DNA of 64,000 bases from DATAXI01 sp963756185 (GTDB lineage Bacteria > Verrucomicrobiota > Verrucomicrobiia > Chthoniobacterales > Chthoniobacteraceae), in the NCBI GenBank assembly GCA_963756185.1, contig CAVWMS010000003.1:186001-250000 (forward strand). The letters are read 5' to 3'. The notes beneath the pieces are model-generated. The model saw nothing but the letters and a program-made list of their open reading frames with translations. It did not search any database and was not told where the DNA came from. Positions 26,593-35,953 of this stretch are shown here, piece after piece. Position 1 is the first letter of the stretch. Each line of letters opens with the position of its first letter. Both the position numbers and the translations under genes were made by a program.

Positions 26593-27294
26593 GTGCCCGT
26601 GAGGGCAATTTTCTCCCGCGGATGGCTTCTGCCCGCATTGATCCTGGCGGTCGCGGTTCCGCGCCACGCCCCCGCGCAAACGGGCGGCGACCGGCTGCGC
26701 GAAATCGAGACCGCCCTGGACGATTACGCCGCCGCAAAGGGCACCGACCAGCGGAGTGCCATCGTCCAATACCTCCAGCAGCTCGACCCGAAGCTGGTCG
26801 CGAGCGCCCTGGCCGATCACATCGTCGCCTCGCGCAACGGCACCGAAGCCACCATTTACAATGACCTGATCGAGACCTTTGCTCCCACCTCGTGCGGCGT
26901 GATCGTCGACCGGCTTTCAAAGGCTGACAAGGCCGTGCCGAAGGGAAAATTGATCGTCGCGCTGCGCCATTGCCAGGGCGACGACATCCTTCACGCCCTC
27001 GAAGCCTGCCTCGATGACAAACGTCCCTTCCCCTTCGAAGTCCGTGGCGGCCCGGCCCGCCGCGTGTGCGACCTGGCTTACGACGAGATTTACCTGAAGC
27101 TGCGGACCAATCCCGACTACGGCCTGGACAGCAGCCCCCAGATGAAGGGAATCATCACCGAAAAGACGCCGGTAAAGGAACGCGACGCCCTCATCGCGAA
27201 ACTGAAAGCCAAATTGACCGTGAAAGTCACCTTGCCCGCCCCGTCCGTTCCTCCGGAGATCGTAAAGCCCTCGACCGCGGTTCTGCCGGTGTAG
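26593..27294 (+). CDS. Exported hypothetical protein, possibly helical-repeat
   Basis: The 233-residue protein starts at GTG 26593 with a signal peptide (WLLPALILAVAVPRHAPAQ). The mature part is mostly helical, with paired helices (LREIETALDDYAAAK; VQYLQQLDPKLVASALADHI) and two cysteines (CGVIV, HCQGDD) that could be disulfide-bonded. HEAT-like character is possible. No enzyme motif is recognised. It is divergent from pyk, sharing a ~130-nt promoter spacer, and convergent with the permease gene. Confidence 0.6.
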   Translation: MPVRAIFSRGWLLPALILAVAVPRHAPAQTGGDRLREIETALDDYAAAKGTDQRSAIVQYLQQLDPKLVASALADHIVASRNGTEATIYNDLIETFAPTSCGVIVDRLSKADKAVPKGKLIVALRHCQGDDILHALEACLDDKRPFPFEVRGGPARRVCDLAYDEIYLKLRTNPDYGLDSSPQMKGIITEKTPVKERDALIAKLKAKLTVKVTLPAPSVPPEIVKPSTAVLPV

Positions 27295-27330
27295 GATCGG
27301 GCGGGGTTGCGCGTTAGCGTTATCCCGCTG

Positions 27331-29199
27331 TCAATGCCCGCGGCTGGTGGAAAGGCCGCGCAAGCCCTCGGACTGCGACAGCCATGACCACCCGAAGCCG
27401 AAAAAGGCCACGTAGGCGAAGCAACCAAGCGGCACGATGAACGCGTGCGACATACCGGATTTATCCCCCACCATCCCCATCAGCTTCGGCAGGATCGCGC
27501 CGCCCATGATTCCCATCACGATGAACGCCGAAGCCTTCTTCGCGCGCAGGCCAAGGCCATGGATGCCCAGCGCGAAAATGGTCGGATACATGATCGACAT
27601 GAAGAAGTAACTCAGGAAAACGCAGGCCACCGAGATCCATCCAAGTTTGAAATAAATCAAGACGCAGATGATCACATTGATCACTCCGTAAAGACCCAGC
27701 GCACGGTGCGCGCTGGCCTTGCTCAAAATGATCGAGCCGGAAAAACGTCCCGCCAGGAAGCAGACGAAGGCGAGCGAAGCCAGGTTCGCCGCGCCGCCGT
27801 CGGTCAGCACCAGGCTGCCGGCCTTGGCTTGAAACCATGTGCTGAAGAGGCCGGTGCTCCCCGCGCGAATGGCAGCCGACACCGGCGAGTTGAAGCGGTA
27901 AATGCTGAATCCCACGAGCACCACGCCAAACGCTGCCAGCCCCATCCAGCCCGCCTTCTGCGTCGCTCCCAGGACGAAAATGAGGCCGATGGCCGTCAGC
28001 AACAATCCCCAGATGAAAGTGTGCACCACTATCGGGTCCGCCAGCCAGCAATGAGGAAACACCGTCGTCACCCATGCGGGGAATCCCGGTGTCTGGGAGG
28101 TCATGTAATTGATGAAGAAGCTGAAGATGCCCGCCTGCGCGGCCACATAGAAAAACTGGGCCAGCGTGGAAGATGCAAAGTGAGGATGCGACCAGACATT
28201 GTGATGCGTGATGTTCTTCGCAACCGGGACCAGCCTTATGCCCACGATGACGGCAGCCACCAATCCCACCGCCAGCAGGATGCAAACCAGCGAGGTATCC
28301 GCGGTAACTGGCTCGCCGAACGGACTCGGCAGCCGGGACCCAACGCTCACCAGGCCCGATGCGAGACTTTGGGAATACAGGCTGAGAGTCGAAAAGATGA
28401 CGTAGAAAATCATCCCGATGATCGCGACGAGGACCGTCGAATTCAGGAGCAGGAAGGTATAAACCAATCCCCGCCTGATCTCCTTCTCCGGCTCCTTTGC
28501 CTCCGGTTCCTTCGTCTCCGCATCAGCCTCGCCGTCGTCGAGATGGTAATCATCCTCGACCTTGATATCCGGCATATAGGCAAAGCAGAAAATGACAATC
28601 AGGACGGTCACCACGATCGCCACACCGACATAAGGAATCCACAGCGTCGCCGACCCCGTGCTCTGGCCGCTGTTATCCTTGCCATAGAAATACGCCGCGC
28701 CGGCAATCGGCCCGTAAATCCAGCCGATGCCGTTGCATGATTGCGCCAGGTTGATGCGGGTCGCGGCGTACCGCTGGTCGCCCAGCACGGTGGTGTAAGG
28801 GTTGGCAATCGTCTCGAGAAAGGTAAGTCCCGCGGCAATGACGCAGACGCCCAGCAGGAACGCCCAGAACTCCGCGATATGCGTCGCGGGCAGGAACCAG
28901 AACCCGCCAATGGCCACCAGCCCCAGCCCCGCGATGATGCCGCCCCGGTAACCCAGCCTGCTCGCCAGGATTCCCGCCGGCATCGACATCAGGAAGTACC
29001 CGAGGTAATGCGCAAACTGGACCCAGGCCGATTGCGCAAGGCCCAGATGCAGCTCCTCCTGGAAGTGCTTGTCCATCACGTCGATCATCCCGTTGCAGAA
29101 TCCCCATAAGAGGAACAACGAGCTGACCAGCAGGAATGTAAATGCCAGCCGTTTGCCGTCCGGCGTTGTAAAAATGCTCTTCGAGGTGTGATCGTGCAT
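27331..29199 (-). CDS. FucP-like MFS sugar permease with an acidic central loop
   Basis: The 622-residue protein has about 14 hydrophobic segments. The N-terminal half has FucP-subfamily hallmarks (FLLWGFCNGMIDVMDKHFQ, QFAHYLGYFLMSMPAGILASRLGYRGGI, LETIANPYTTVLGD, RINLAQSCNGIGWI). Fucose:H+ symporters are usually ~430 residues. Here a charged cytoplasmic insert (DDGEADAETKEPEAKEPEKE) and extra transmembrane segments lengthen the middle. The substrate is probably a deoxy- or hexose sugar. No fucose-catabolic gene is adjacent, but secreted glycosidases lie at 57.8-64 kb. It is divergent from the ABC exporter. Confidence 0.85.
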   Translation of the reverse strand: MHDHTSKSIFTTPDGKRLAFTFLLVSSLFLLWGFCNGMIDVMDKHFQEELHLGLAQSAWVQFAHYLGYFLMSMPAGILASRLGYRGGIIAGLGLVAIGGFWFLPATHIAEFWAFLLGVCVIAAGLTFLETIANPYTTVLGDQRYAATRINLAQSCNGIGWIYGPIAGAAYFYGKDNSGQSTGSATLWIPYVGVAIVVTVLIVIFCFAYMPDIKVEDDYHLDDGEADAETKEPEAKEPEKEIRRGLVYTFLLLNSTVLVAIIGMIFYVIFSTLSLYSQSLASGLVSVGSRLPSPFGEPVTADTSLVCILLAVGLVAAVIVGIRLVPVAKNITHHNVWSHPHFASSTLAQFFYVAAQAGIFSFFINYMTSQTPGFPAWVTTVFPHCWLADPIVVHTFIWGLLLTAIGLIFVLGATQKAGWMGLAAFGVVLVGFSIYRFNSPVSAAIRAGSTGLFSTWFQAKAGSLVLTDGGAANLASLAFVCFLAGRFSGSIILSKASAHRALGLYGVINVIICVLIYFKLGWISVACVFLSYFFMSIMYPTIFALGIHGLGLRAKKASAFIVMGIMGGAILPKLMGMVGDKSGMSHAFIVPLGCFAYVAFFGFGWSWLSQSEGLRGLSTSRGH

Positions 29200-29365
29200 G
29201 GGGGGGGAAATCAGGTTGAGGGGTACTGCGGGAGAGCCGAAACCTTATTCAAAAACCGCCGCGCAAGCATAGCGCATTTTTTGGCGGGCGGACGCCCGCC
29301 GGCATTCTTGCCCGGGCCGGGCATCGGTGCGACAAATGTTCCCCCGGTCCTCCCGCCCGGCCCCG

Positions 29366-31159
29366 ATGGTCAATACCCTCACCCATGTCACCCGCGACGA
29401 CGAGCGCGACGTCGAACTGCGGCCGATGCAGTTTTTCCGCATCATGCGGCGCATCTTTGCGTACGCCTGGCCGCATCGGCGCATCATCATCCTGCTCGGC
29501 GTCCTCACGACCGTCCGCAGCATGCAATTGCCGCTGGTGGCCCACCTGCTGAGCGGCGTCATCAACGGCCCCATCACGCACAAGGATTTTCACGGCATCG
29601 TCATCGGCACCGCCGGTTTTGCCGCGCTGGCCATCTTCACCCAGGTCACCTTCGGCTACCGCGTCCTCTACGCGCTCGAACTTGGCGAACTGGTCGTGCG
29701 CGACATGCGCAACGCCATCTTCGAGCATCTCCAGCTCATGACGGCCTCTTTCTTCGACAAGATGAGGGTGGGCCGCATCATCAGCCGCATGGCCTCCGAC
29801 CTCGAGGCGATCCGGCTCGGCATCCAGGACATCGTCTTTATGAGCATCGTTGGCTTCGGCCAGGCGCTCTTCGCCGCCATCCTCATGTTCCGCACCGATC
29901 ACTTCCTCTTTTGCCTCATTATCCTCATGGGCCCCGTGGTCTGGGCGCTCAATCGCCACTTCAGCCGCAAGCTCATCCATGCCCAGCGCGAGGCGCAGGA
30001 GAGCTTCTCGCGCGTCACCGCCACGCTGGCGGAATCGGTGACCGGCATCCGCGTCACGCAGGGTTTCGTGCGGGAGGAAACCAACGCGCTGCTCTTTCGC
30101 GATCTCCTCCAGGATCATTCCCGCTACAACATGAATGCCGCGCGCACCGGCGCCGTCTTCCTCCCGCTGCTGGAACTCAACAGCCAGGTCTTCATCGGAT
30201 TGCTCCTGCTGCTGGGCGGCTGGCGCGTCCTGCATCACCAGACCACGATCGGGGCGATCGTCGAGTTCTTCTTCCAATCGAACATGTTCTTCGAGCCGAT
30301 CCGCAATCTCTCGGCGCAATATACCAACGCCTTCACCGCCCTGGTGGGCGCCGAGCGGGTCTTTCACCTGCTCGATACCCCGCCCCATTGGACCGATCCG
30401 CCCACCGCCCGGCCCCTGCGCGATGTTCGCGGCCAGGTCGAATTCCGCAACGTCAGCTTCGCCTATGACCCGGACCGCCTCATCCTTCACGATGTCTGCT
30501 TCGAGGCATTGCCGGGCCAGACCATCGCGCTCGTGGGCCACACCGGCAGCGGCAAGACATCCGTCACCAACCTGATCACGAAAGCCTATCTCCCCACCTC
30601 CGGCACGTTGCTCATCGATGGCCACGACATTCTGCAAATCGCCACGCCCAGCCTTCGCAAACATCTCGGCGTCGTCCAGCAGACCAACTTTCTCTTCGAA
30701 GGCTCCGTGCTCGACAACATCCGTTTCTCGCGTCCCGAGGCCACGCTCGCCGAGGTCATCGACACCGCGCGCAAGCTCGATTGCCTCGATCTCTTCGAGA
30801 CCCTCCCCGACGGCTGGAACACCCAGGTGGGCGAAGCCGGCAACGCCCTCTCGCTCGGCCAGCGCCAGCTTGTCTGTTTCGCCCGCGCGCTGCTCGCCGA
30901 TCCCCGCATCTTCATCCTCGACGAGGCCACCAGCTCCATCGACGCCATCACCGAAACCCGGCTCCAGGCCTCGCTCGCCGTGCTGCTGCGCGGCCGCACC
31001 AGCTTCGTCATCGCCCATCGCCTCAGCACCATCCGCCAGGCCGATTTGATCCTGGTAATGAGCGAAGGCCGCATCATCGAGCGCGGCACGCACAGGGAAT
31101 TACTGGCAATGAACGGAGCGTATCATGACCTCTACACGCAATTCGTCCGGATGGACTGA
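29366..31159 (+). CDS. ABC exporter, fused permease and ATPase (MsbA-like)
   Basis: The protein is 597 residues from ATG 29366 (a GTG at 29327 would add 13). A six-helix type-1 exporter domain (~25-325) precedes an ATPase with Walker A GHTGSGKTS (~390), signature LSLGQRQ (~495) and Walker B IFILDEATS. It is the half-transporter type that homodimerises and exports lipids (MsbA) or other hydrophobic substrates. With LPS-acylation and Lol genes elsewhere in the window, a lipid A flippase is plausible but not shown by sequence. A heptad array follows the stop. Confidence 0.9.
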   Translation: MVNTLTHVTRDDERDVELRPMQFFRIMRRIFAYAWPHRRIIILLGVLTTVRSMQLPLVAHLLSGVINGPITHKDFHGIVIGTAGFAALAIFTQVTFGYRVLYALELGELVVRDMRNAIFEHLQLMTASFFDKMRVGRIISRMASDLEAIRLGIQDIVFMSIVGFGQALFAAILMFRTDHFLFCLIILMGPVVWALNRHFSRKLIHAQREAQESFSRVTATLAESVTGIRVTQGFVREETNALLFRDLLQDHSRYNMNAARTGAVFLPLLELNSQVFIGLLLLLGGWRVLHHQTTIGAIVEFFFQSNMFFEPIRNLSAQYTNAFTALVGAERVFHLLDTPPHWTDPPTARPLRDVRGQVEFRNVSFAYDPDRLILHDVCFEALPGQTIALVGHTGSGKTSVTNLITKAYLPTSGTLLIDGHDILQIATPSLRKHLGVVQQTNFLFEGSVLDNIRFSRPEATLAEVIDTARKLDCLDLFETLPDGWNTQVGEAGNALSLGQRQLVCFARALLADPRIFILDEATSSIDAITETRLQASLAVLLRGRTSFVIAHRLSTIRQADLILVMSEGRIIERGTHRELLAMNGAYHDLYTQFVRMD

Positions 31160-31168
31160 GGGGAAGGA

Positions 31169-31194
31169 AAATTCGAAATTCGAAATTCGAAAAA
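31169..31194 (+). repeat. Heptad array i
   Basis: Three perfect ATTCGAA units, 10 nt after the ABC exporter stop. Confidence 0.86.
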
Positions 31195-31215
31195 TCAGGC
31201 GCGCATTGCGTTTTT

Positions 31216-31317
31216 TCAATCAGCAATCTCACATCAGCAATCAGCAATTCGTTGTTTTGTGTAGCGGCCCCACCCCGCCCTCCCAATTAGCAATTTCAGA
31301 TTAGCAATTATCAATTT
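31216..31317 (+). repeat. Heptad arrays j (ATCAGCA) and k (ATTAGCA)
   Basis: Array j (31216-31250) has ATCAGCA three times with one diverged unit between, then ATTCGTT. Array k (31283-31317) has ATTAGCA twice with ATTTCAG, ATTATCA and ATTTCCC in register. Array k ends only 4 nt before the aminotransferase start, so it overlaps the ribosome-binding region; no Shine-Dalgarno is visible there. Together with array i, three arrays occupy the 162-nt spacer 31160-31321. Confidence 0.84.
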
Positions 31318-31321
31318 CCCC

Positions 31322-32692
31322 ATGCTCCCCCACCTCCTCACCCCCATCCCCGGCCCCGAATCCCTCGCGCTCACCCAAGAGCTGCGCCTCCACGAGTCGC
31401 GCAACATCACCCACGTCTCGCCCGGCTGGCCCATTTTCTGGGAGCGGGCCGAGGGGGTAAACGTCTGGGACCTCGACGGCAACCGTTTCCTCGATTTCAC
31501 CTCGGCCTTCGGTGTCGCGGGCCTGGGCCATACCCACCCGAAGGTCCTCGCCGCGCTCCAATCGCAAAGCGCCCGCCTCATCCATGCCATGGGCGACGTC
31601 CATCCCACCGCGCAAAAGGCGCAGCTCTGCCGCCGCCTCAGTGAGGTGACATTCGAAGCCTGGGGCATCGGCCCCGCCAGGGTGATCCTCGGCAATTCCG
31701 GCTCCGATGCCGTCGAGGCCGCGCTCAAGACCTCGTTGCTTTACAGCGGCAAGCCGGGCGTCATCGCCTTCACCGGCGCCTATCATGGGCTCGGCATGGG
31801 CTCCGTGGCCGCCGCCGGCCTCCCCTTTTTCCGCGAGCCGTTCCGCGCGCAATTGAAGGATTTCACCACCTGGATTCCCTATCCCCATTGCTACCGCTGC
31901 CCCTTCGGCGTGAGGGAACCGTTCCGCCTCGAAGGCGCGCCGTTCCCCAATTGCTCGAGCGCCTGCCTCGATCAAATCCACCAGCAAATCGTGCGCGCCG
32001 TTGCCCAGCGCGACATCGGCTGCATCCTCGTCGAGCCCATCCAGGGACGCGGCGGCATCATCCCTCCGCCGCGTGATTTCCTGCCGATGCTCCGCCGTGT
32101 TTGCGACGAGGAAAAAATCCTCCTCATCGTGGACGAAATCTTCACCGGGTTCAACCGCACGGGCAGGCTCTTCGCCTGCGATCATTTCCACGTGATCCCG
32201 GACATCATCTGTCTTGGCAAAGGGCTCGCCTCCGGTTTCCCCATCTCCGCCTGTGTGGGCCGTGCCGACATCATGGACGCATGGCCGGAATCGACTGGCG
32301 AAGCCCTGCACACCAGCACCTTCCTGGGCAATCCCGTCGGCTGCGCCATGGCCCTTGCCTCGATCGATCTCCATACCGACCCCGGCACCATCGCCACCGT
32401 CCGCACCGCCGCCCGCAAGCTGCGCGAATCGCTCGCCTCCATCCGTTCCCCGCAAGCCGGCAACCTTCGCGGCGCCGGCCTGATGCTCGGCCTCGAAATC
32501 ACCACCCCCGCCGGCGCTCCCGACACCTCTCTCGCCATTTCAATCCTCAAGCGCGCCCTCGCCGACGGCCTCATCCTCCTCGCCGACGGCCCGGAATCCA
32601 ACGTCCTCACCGTCACCCCCCCCTTCTCCATCTCCGAAGAAGAAATCACCCACCTAACCTCCCACCTCCAGTCCCACCTCCCGACACCCTAG
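31322..32692 (+). CDS. Class III PLP-dependent aminotransferase
   Basis: The 456-residue fold-type I PLP enzyme has LDGNRFLDFTSAFGVAGLGH near the N-terminus, NSGSDAVEAALK (~124), TGAYHG, EPIQGRGGIIPP, IVDEIFTGFNRTG and the PLP lysine in LGKGLASGFPISA (~298). The family includes ornithine, 4-aminobutyrate and diaminobutyrate aminotransferases. An unusual Cys-rich insert (PYPHCYRCPFG, FPNCSSACLD) around ~180-215 is typical of the 4-aminobutyrate-type group. Substrate unassigned. The initiation region lies in heptad array k rather than a purine-rich site. Confidence 0.88.
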   Translation: MLPHLLTPIPGPESLALTQELRLHESRNITHVSPGWPIFWERAEGVNVWDLDGNRFLDFTSAFGVAGLGHTHPKVLAALQSQSARLIHAMGDVHPTAQKAQLCRRLSEVTFEAWGIGPARVILGNSGSDAVEAALKTSLLYSGKPGVIAFTGAYHGLGMGSVAAAGLPFFREPFRAQLKDFTTWIPYPHCYRCPFGVREPFRLEGAPFPNCSSACLDQIHQQIVRAVAQRDIGCILVEPIQGRGGIIPPPRDFLPMLRRVCDEEKILLIVDEIFTGFNRTGRLFACDHFHVIPDIICLGKGLASGFPISACVGRADIMDAWPESTGEALHTSTFLGNPVGCAMALASIDLHTDPGTIATVRTAARKLRESLASIRSPQAGNLRGAGLMLGLEITTPAGAPDTSLAISILKRALADGLILLADGPESNVLTVTPPFSISEEEITHLTSHLQSHLPTP

Positions 32693-32728
32693 TCACCCCA
32701 ACCCCCCACCCCTCGCACCAGCGTTCCT

Positions 32729-32769
32729 AAATCCGCAATCCGCAATCCGAGATCCGCAATCCGCAATTC
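32729..32769 (+). repeat. Heptad array l (ATCCGCA)
   Basis: Units ATCCGCA, ATCCGCA, ATCCGAG, ATCCGCA, ATCCGCA and a diverged ATTCCGC fill the gap between the convergent aminotransferase and Dabb-gene stops. Confidence 0.87.
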
Positions 32770-32771
32770 CG

Positions 32772-33090
32772 CTAGGAATAGCGCACATCCTTCCCCGGCT
32801 CCATCTCATACGCCAGCACCAAACTCTCCGTCGTGTTCGGCTTCACCACTTCCTCCATGAATTTCAGGTGGATCGCGTCGCCTTTGAACATCGCGAATTT
32901 GTCCATGCTCTCGAACTCCAGCGCGATGAAAAACGGCCAGTCGTTCTTCGGATCCACCTTCTTGCCGCATTTGACCGCCAGCACCTCGGGAATCTTCAGC
33001 AGGATCATCCGCGTGTTCATCATCATTTCCTCGAGCCTGCGCAGGCGTCACCTCTGGGCGCAGCTTGAACAGTTCGATGTAATGGATCAT
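32772..33090 (-). CDS. Dabb-family (stress-responsive A/B barrel) protein, one frameshift
   Basis: Joining two frames gives a ~105-residue Dabb protein: MIHYIELFKLRPEVTPAQ, then LEEMMMNTRMILLKIPEVLA, DWPFFIALEFESMDKF and HLKFMEEVVKP. The frame changes near 33034 and one surplus base explains it. Dabb domains form dimeric ferredoxin-like barrels; the length and the HxxF-type ends fit the single-domain family. The biochemical role is unknown. It is followed on the same strand, going upstream, by nuoA and the small HTH-like gene. Confidence 0.75.
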
Positions 33091-33173
33091 GGGTGCACGG
33101 TTTTAGGAACGCAGGGCTCTGCTGGCAAGGTATTATCGTCCACCGAATTTCCGCGCCCCGGCCCGCTCGCCGG

Positions 33174-33563
33174 CTACTTCTTCCAATCGAGCGCGCCCTT
33201 CATGACCGCGTAGACGTACCCCACCGTGAGGATGAAAACGAAGGAAAGCATGCTCCAGAAGATCTCCGTGCGATGCATAAACGGCCCCGACTCACCGACG
33301 AATTTCCGGTACACCACCGCCCACGGATACATGAAGACGATCTCGATATCGAAAAGGATGAAGAGCATCGCCACCAGGTAAAACTTCACGCTGAAGCGCG
33401 CCTGCTGCGTCCCTTCGGGAACCATCCCGCACTCGTACGGCGTGTCCTTCGCGGCGTTGCGCCGCCCGGATCGGCCGATCACGACGCTGATGATCAGCGC
33501 CGACGCGACAAAGCCGACGGCCACGATCACCTGAAGGAAGATCGGCAGGTAGTCTTTGAGCAT
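33174..33563 (-). CDS. nuoA: NADH-quinone oxidoreductase subunit A
   Basis: The 129-residue protein is NuoA/ND3: three transmembrane helices, the conserved loop YECGMVPEG (with Cys) after helix 1, and ARFSVKFYLVAMLFILFDIEIVFMYPWA on the second. It is one of the membrane subunits of complex I. No other nuo gene is within the window on either side, so this copy is detached from the usual nuoA-N cluster. Length is typical. Confidence 0.93.
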   Translation of the reverse strand: MLKDYLPIFLQVIVAVGFVASALIISVVIGRSGRRNAAKDTPYECGMVPEGTQQARFSVKFYLVAMLFILFDIEIVFMYPWAVVYRKFVGESGPFMHRTEIFWSMLSFVFILTVGYVYAVMKGALDWKK

Positions 33564-33610
33564 GTGAGCTTGCCTCCCCTCGGCCAGCTATGCGCGTTAA
33601 CTCCGGTTTC

Positions 33611-33934
33611 TCAGCTCACCGATGCAGGCACCGGCGCGGCTACTGCCGCCGCTGCCGCCGTCACCGTGGCCAGTCCGGCCGGAAGTCCCTTGTACTTCTT
33701 GCCGTTCTTTTTGACCACACCACGCGCCACCAGGTTTTGGAGCTTCTCGTAGGCACGGAGTCTCAGCATTTCCTCCCCGCCGCTTGCGGCGTTGCGGGCG
33801 CGAAGATTCTCGTGGACCACTTCAAAGAGTTGTTTAAATTCGAAAGAGCCCTTCGACGACAGGACGCTCACCAACTCTTCTGTTACAAGGTCTGGAACGC
33901 GTCGTGAAAAAGCATTTTTCTTCTGAATAGCCAT
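33611..33934 (-). CDS. Small winged-helix-like protein of unknown function
   Basis: The 107-residue protein is basic and helical: VPDLVTEELVSVLSSKGSFEFKQLF, then LRLRAYEKLQNLVARGVVKKNGKKYKG, which looks like a winged helix with a recognition wing. The C-terminus is Ala/Val/Pro-rich and low in complexity. It could be a DNA-binding regulator, but no family is recognised. It lies directly upstream of nuoA on the same strand, 47 nt away. Confidence 0.6.
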   Translation of the reverse strand: MAIQKKNAFSRRVPDLVTEELVSVLSSKGSFEFKQLFEVVHENLRARNAASGGEEMLRLRAYEKLQNLVARGVVKKNGKKYKGLPAGLATVTAAAAAVAAPVPASVS

Positions 33935-33995
33935 AGACGGTCAATATATCATGGATTTGGCCGATCACACGAGAAAATTTTTGTAGTGCGAACTT

Positions 33996-35882
33996 CTACG
34001 GACTTCCGGCAGAAGGACTTGCGGATGCCGCCGGAATGCCCGGCGCGGGCGTTGGCACTGGTACCGATGGAATTGCAAAACCTCCTGATCCAAAAGGATT
34101 TACAGATGGATTCTGACCGCCGTTCCCCATCAGCGACTGTATGCCAAATTGTCCCTGAATCTCCTCCAGCGCCACCGCCGCAATAACCGCCACCACCACC
34201 GCCGATCCTTGCGTGATTGTCACCGGCCCGGCCGATGTCGTCAGAATCCCGCCATCCTTGGCTGATTCCGACGCCGCCACGGGGCCCAGGTGCCGCTCGA
34301 TCGTCTCCGCCTTGGGCAGCTTCGACATGTCGATATAATCGGACAGGTGCGGCACCAGCCCCATCGAGGCGAAGCCCCCCAGCGCCTGGAGCGGCCCGTA
34401 AAGCCGTTCAAACAGCGCCTTCGTGTCCACATAGGTAAACGAGTTCGTCGGCTGCGGGACCCAGCCTGTCGCCCTCTGGTAGTCCGCCGTCGCGGCCAGC
34501 CCCGGCCTGCCCGCCTCCCAGCGGCTTACGGCCTCTTTTGCCCCGTCCATGCTGGTGGCCGCGACCGCAAATTTGTCCGTCAGCGCCATCGTAAGTTGCA
34601 GGGAGAGCAGCGTACCCATCGGACTGGGCGGCAAGCTGTAGTAGGCGACGCCCCCCTGCTCCTGCCGCGCAAAGCCCGCCCCGGAGCCGATGGGGAGCGT
34701 CATCAGCGTGTCGAGGAACTTCCGCGCTTCCGCCGGGTCCCGCACATCCAGCATCACCAACGGCGCAGGCTCCACCGCGCCGGAGGGCCAATTGATTAAA
34801 AACCCGCCCTCCGGCCCGAACGCCTGTCCAAATTGCGCCGAGCCGAGCCCCTGGTCCTCGAACGCCTTCAGGAAGGACTGGATGGTCCGCAATATGCCGG
34901 TCGGATCAGATGCCGTATCCAGCGTGTCGGGCAACTGCACGTTTTCGCCCTCCCCGCCTGCCCGCCCGCCGATTGCGAGAATGGTATCCGCCGTCGAGAG
35001 CTTCAATACGTCCCTGGCCAGCGGCGTCGCATCGCCCGGCTGCGATTTGATCGCGTAAACCGCGTCGCGCATGTTTTCGCCGTCCAGCTTCAGCGCCATG
35101 GCCATTGCGTCCACGTCCTTCAGTTTGCCCGGCTCCTGCATTTCGCCGGTCGGGTTCAACATCATTTCCAGCGACGCCACCTTGTCCGCCAGCAGCCCGG
35201 GCCGCAGGAAGAGGACGTTGTCCGGCGCCGTCGGGAGGTGCTCCAGGCACTCTTTGTAAGCCGGCAACTGCTCGAGGCAATTCGGGTCCTGCTTACCCTG
35301 GAATGCATCCAGCGTAGACTTTAGCAAATCGGTGTCCGTCGAGAGGAACAGCCATTTGCCGCGGTAGGCCAGGGCCACCGTGAAGTCCGGCGCGGTAAAG
35401 GTCTCGATATTCCCGGAGCCATAAGCCTGGACATCCGATTTCGCGTCGGGCCATTCCGTGCGCGCCGCGTTGCGCGCCTCGCTCACCCATTCATCGAGCG
35501 CGTCCTTGCTGCCGGTGTAGCAGAGGCCCGCCACGACCTTGGGAGCGGCGCCCTGGCTCCAATCGGTCGCCGCGAGGAAGAAACGCGACGGGTCGATCTG
35601 CCCCAACTGTCCCATCCGCTTGTTCAGTTCGTCGCGGAACGGCAGGTTGCCAAGCGGACGCGCAAGGAACGCCTGCACCTCCGGCTCATTGATAAGCTGT
35701 GCGATGTCGGTCTGCGGCCAGCGATCCTTCGTCCGGCGGATATCCGGCGCCTCCTCGAAAAAGACGGTGCTTCCAGGCAGCCACTCGGCCACCCGCGGCA
35801 CGTGCGGCGCCCGGTGCAAAAGGTAAAAGGCCGCGGCGACGAGAGCCAGCGCCAGAGCCAGCGGCCATACATAACGTTTCAT
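33996..35882 (-). CDS. Large membrane-anchored protein, DUF3352-like
   Basis: The 628-residue protein has an N-terminal anchor (YVWPLALALALVAAAFYLLH) and a long periplasmic region that repeats the form seen in DUF3352-type proteins: LPGSTVFFEEAPDI near the start, several DVRDPAEARKFLDTL-like and DxxLLKSTLDAFQGK segments, and FTYVDTKALFERLYGPLQAL near the end. The C-terminus is Pro/Ser/Ala-rich. No enzyme motif. Cysteines are few. It is monocistronic between the HTH-like gene and the PAS kinase, all on the minus strand. Confidence 0.65.
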   Translation of the reverse strand: MKRYVWPLALALALVAAAFYLLHRAPHVPRVAEWLPGSTVFFEEAPDIRRTKDRWPQTDIAQLINEPEVQAFLARPLGNLPFRDELNKRMGQLGQIDPSRFFLAATDWSQGAAPKVVAGLCYTGSKDALDEWVSEARNAARTEWPDAKSDVQAYGSGNIETFTAPDFTVALAYRGKWLFLSTDTDLLKSTLDAFQGKQDPNCLEQLPAYKECLEHLPTAPDNVLFLRPGLLADKVASLEMMLNPTGEMQEPGKLKDVDAMAMALKLDGENMRDAVYAIKSQPGDATPLARDVLKLSTADTILAIGGRAGGEGENVQLPDTLDTASDPTGILRTIQSFLKAFEDQGLGSAQFGQAFGPEGGFLINWPSGAVEPAPLVMLDVRDPAEARKFLDTLMTLPIGSGAGFARQEQGGVAYYSLPPSPMGTLLSLQLTMALTDKFAVAATSMDGAKEAVSRWEAGRPGLAATADYQRATGWVPQPTNSFTYVDTKALFERLYGPLQALGGFASMGLVPHLSDYIDMSKLPKAETIERHLGPVAASESAKDGGILTTSAGPVTITQGSAVVVAVIAAVALEEIQGQFGIQSLMGNGGQNPSVNPFGSGGFAIPSVPVPTPAPGIPAASASPSAGSP

Positions 35883-35953
35883 ACGAATAACACCGCTGCT
35901 TTATCCGCAGCCGCCCCCTCCCGTCCAAGCCAAAAACCGCCAGACCCTCTTTC

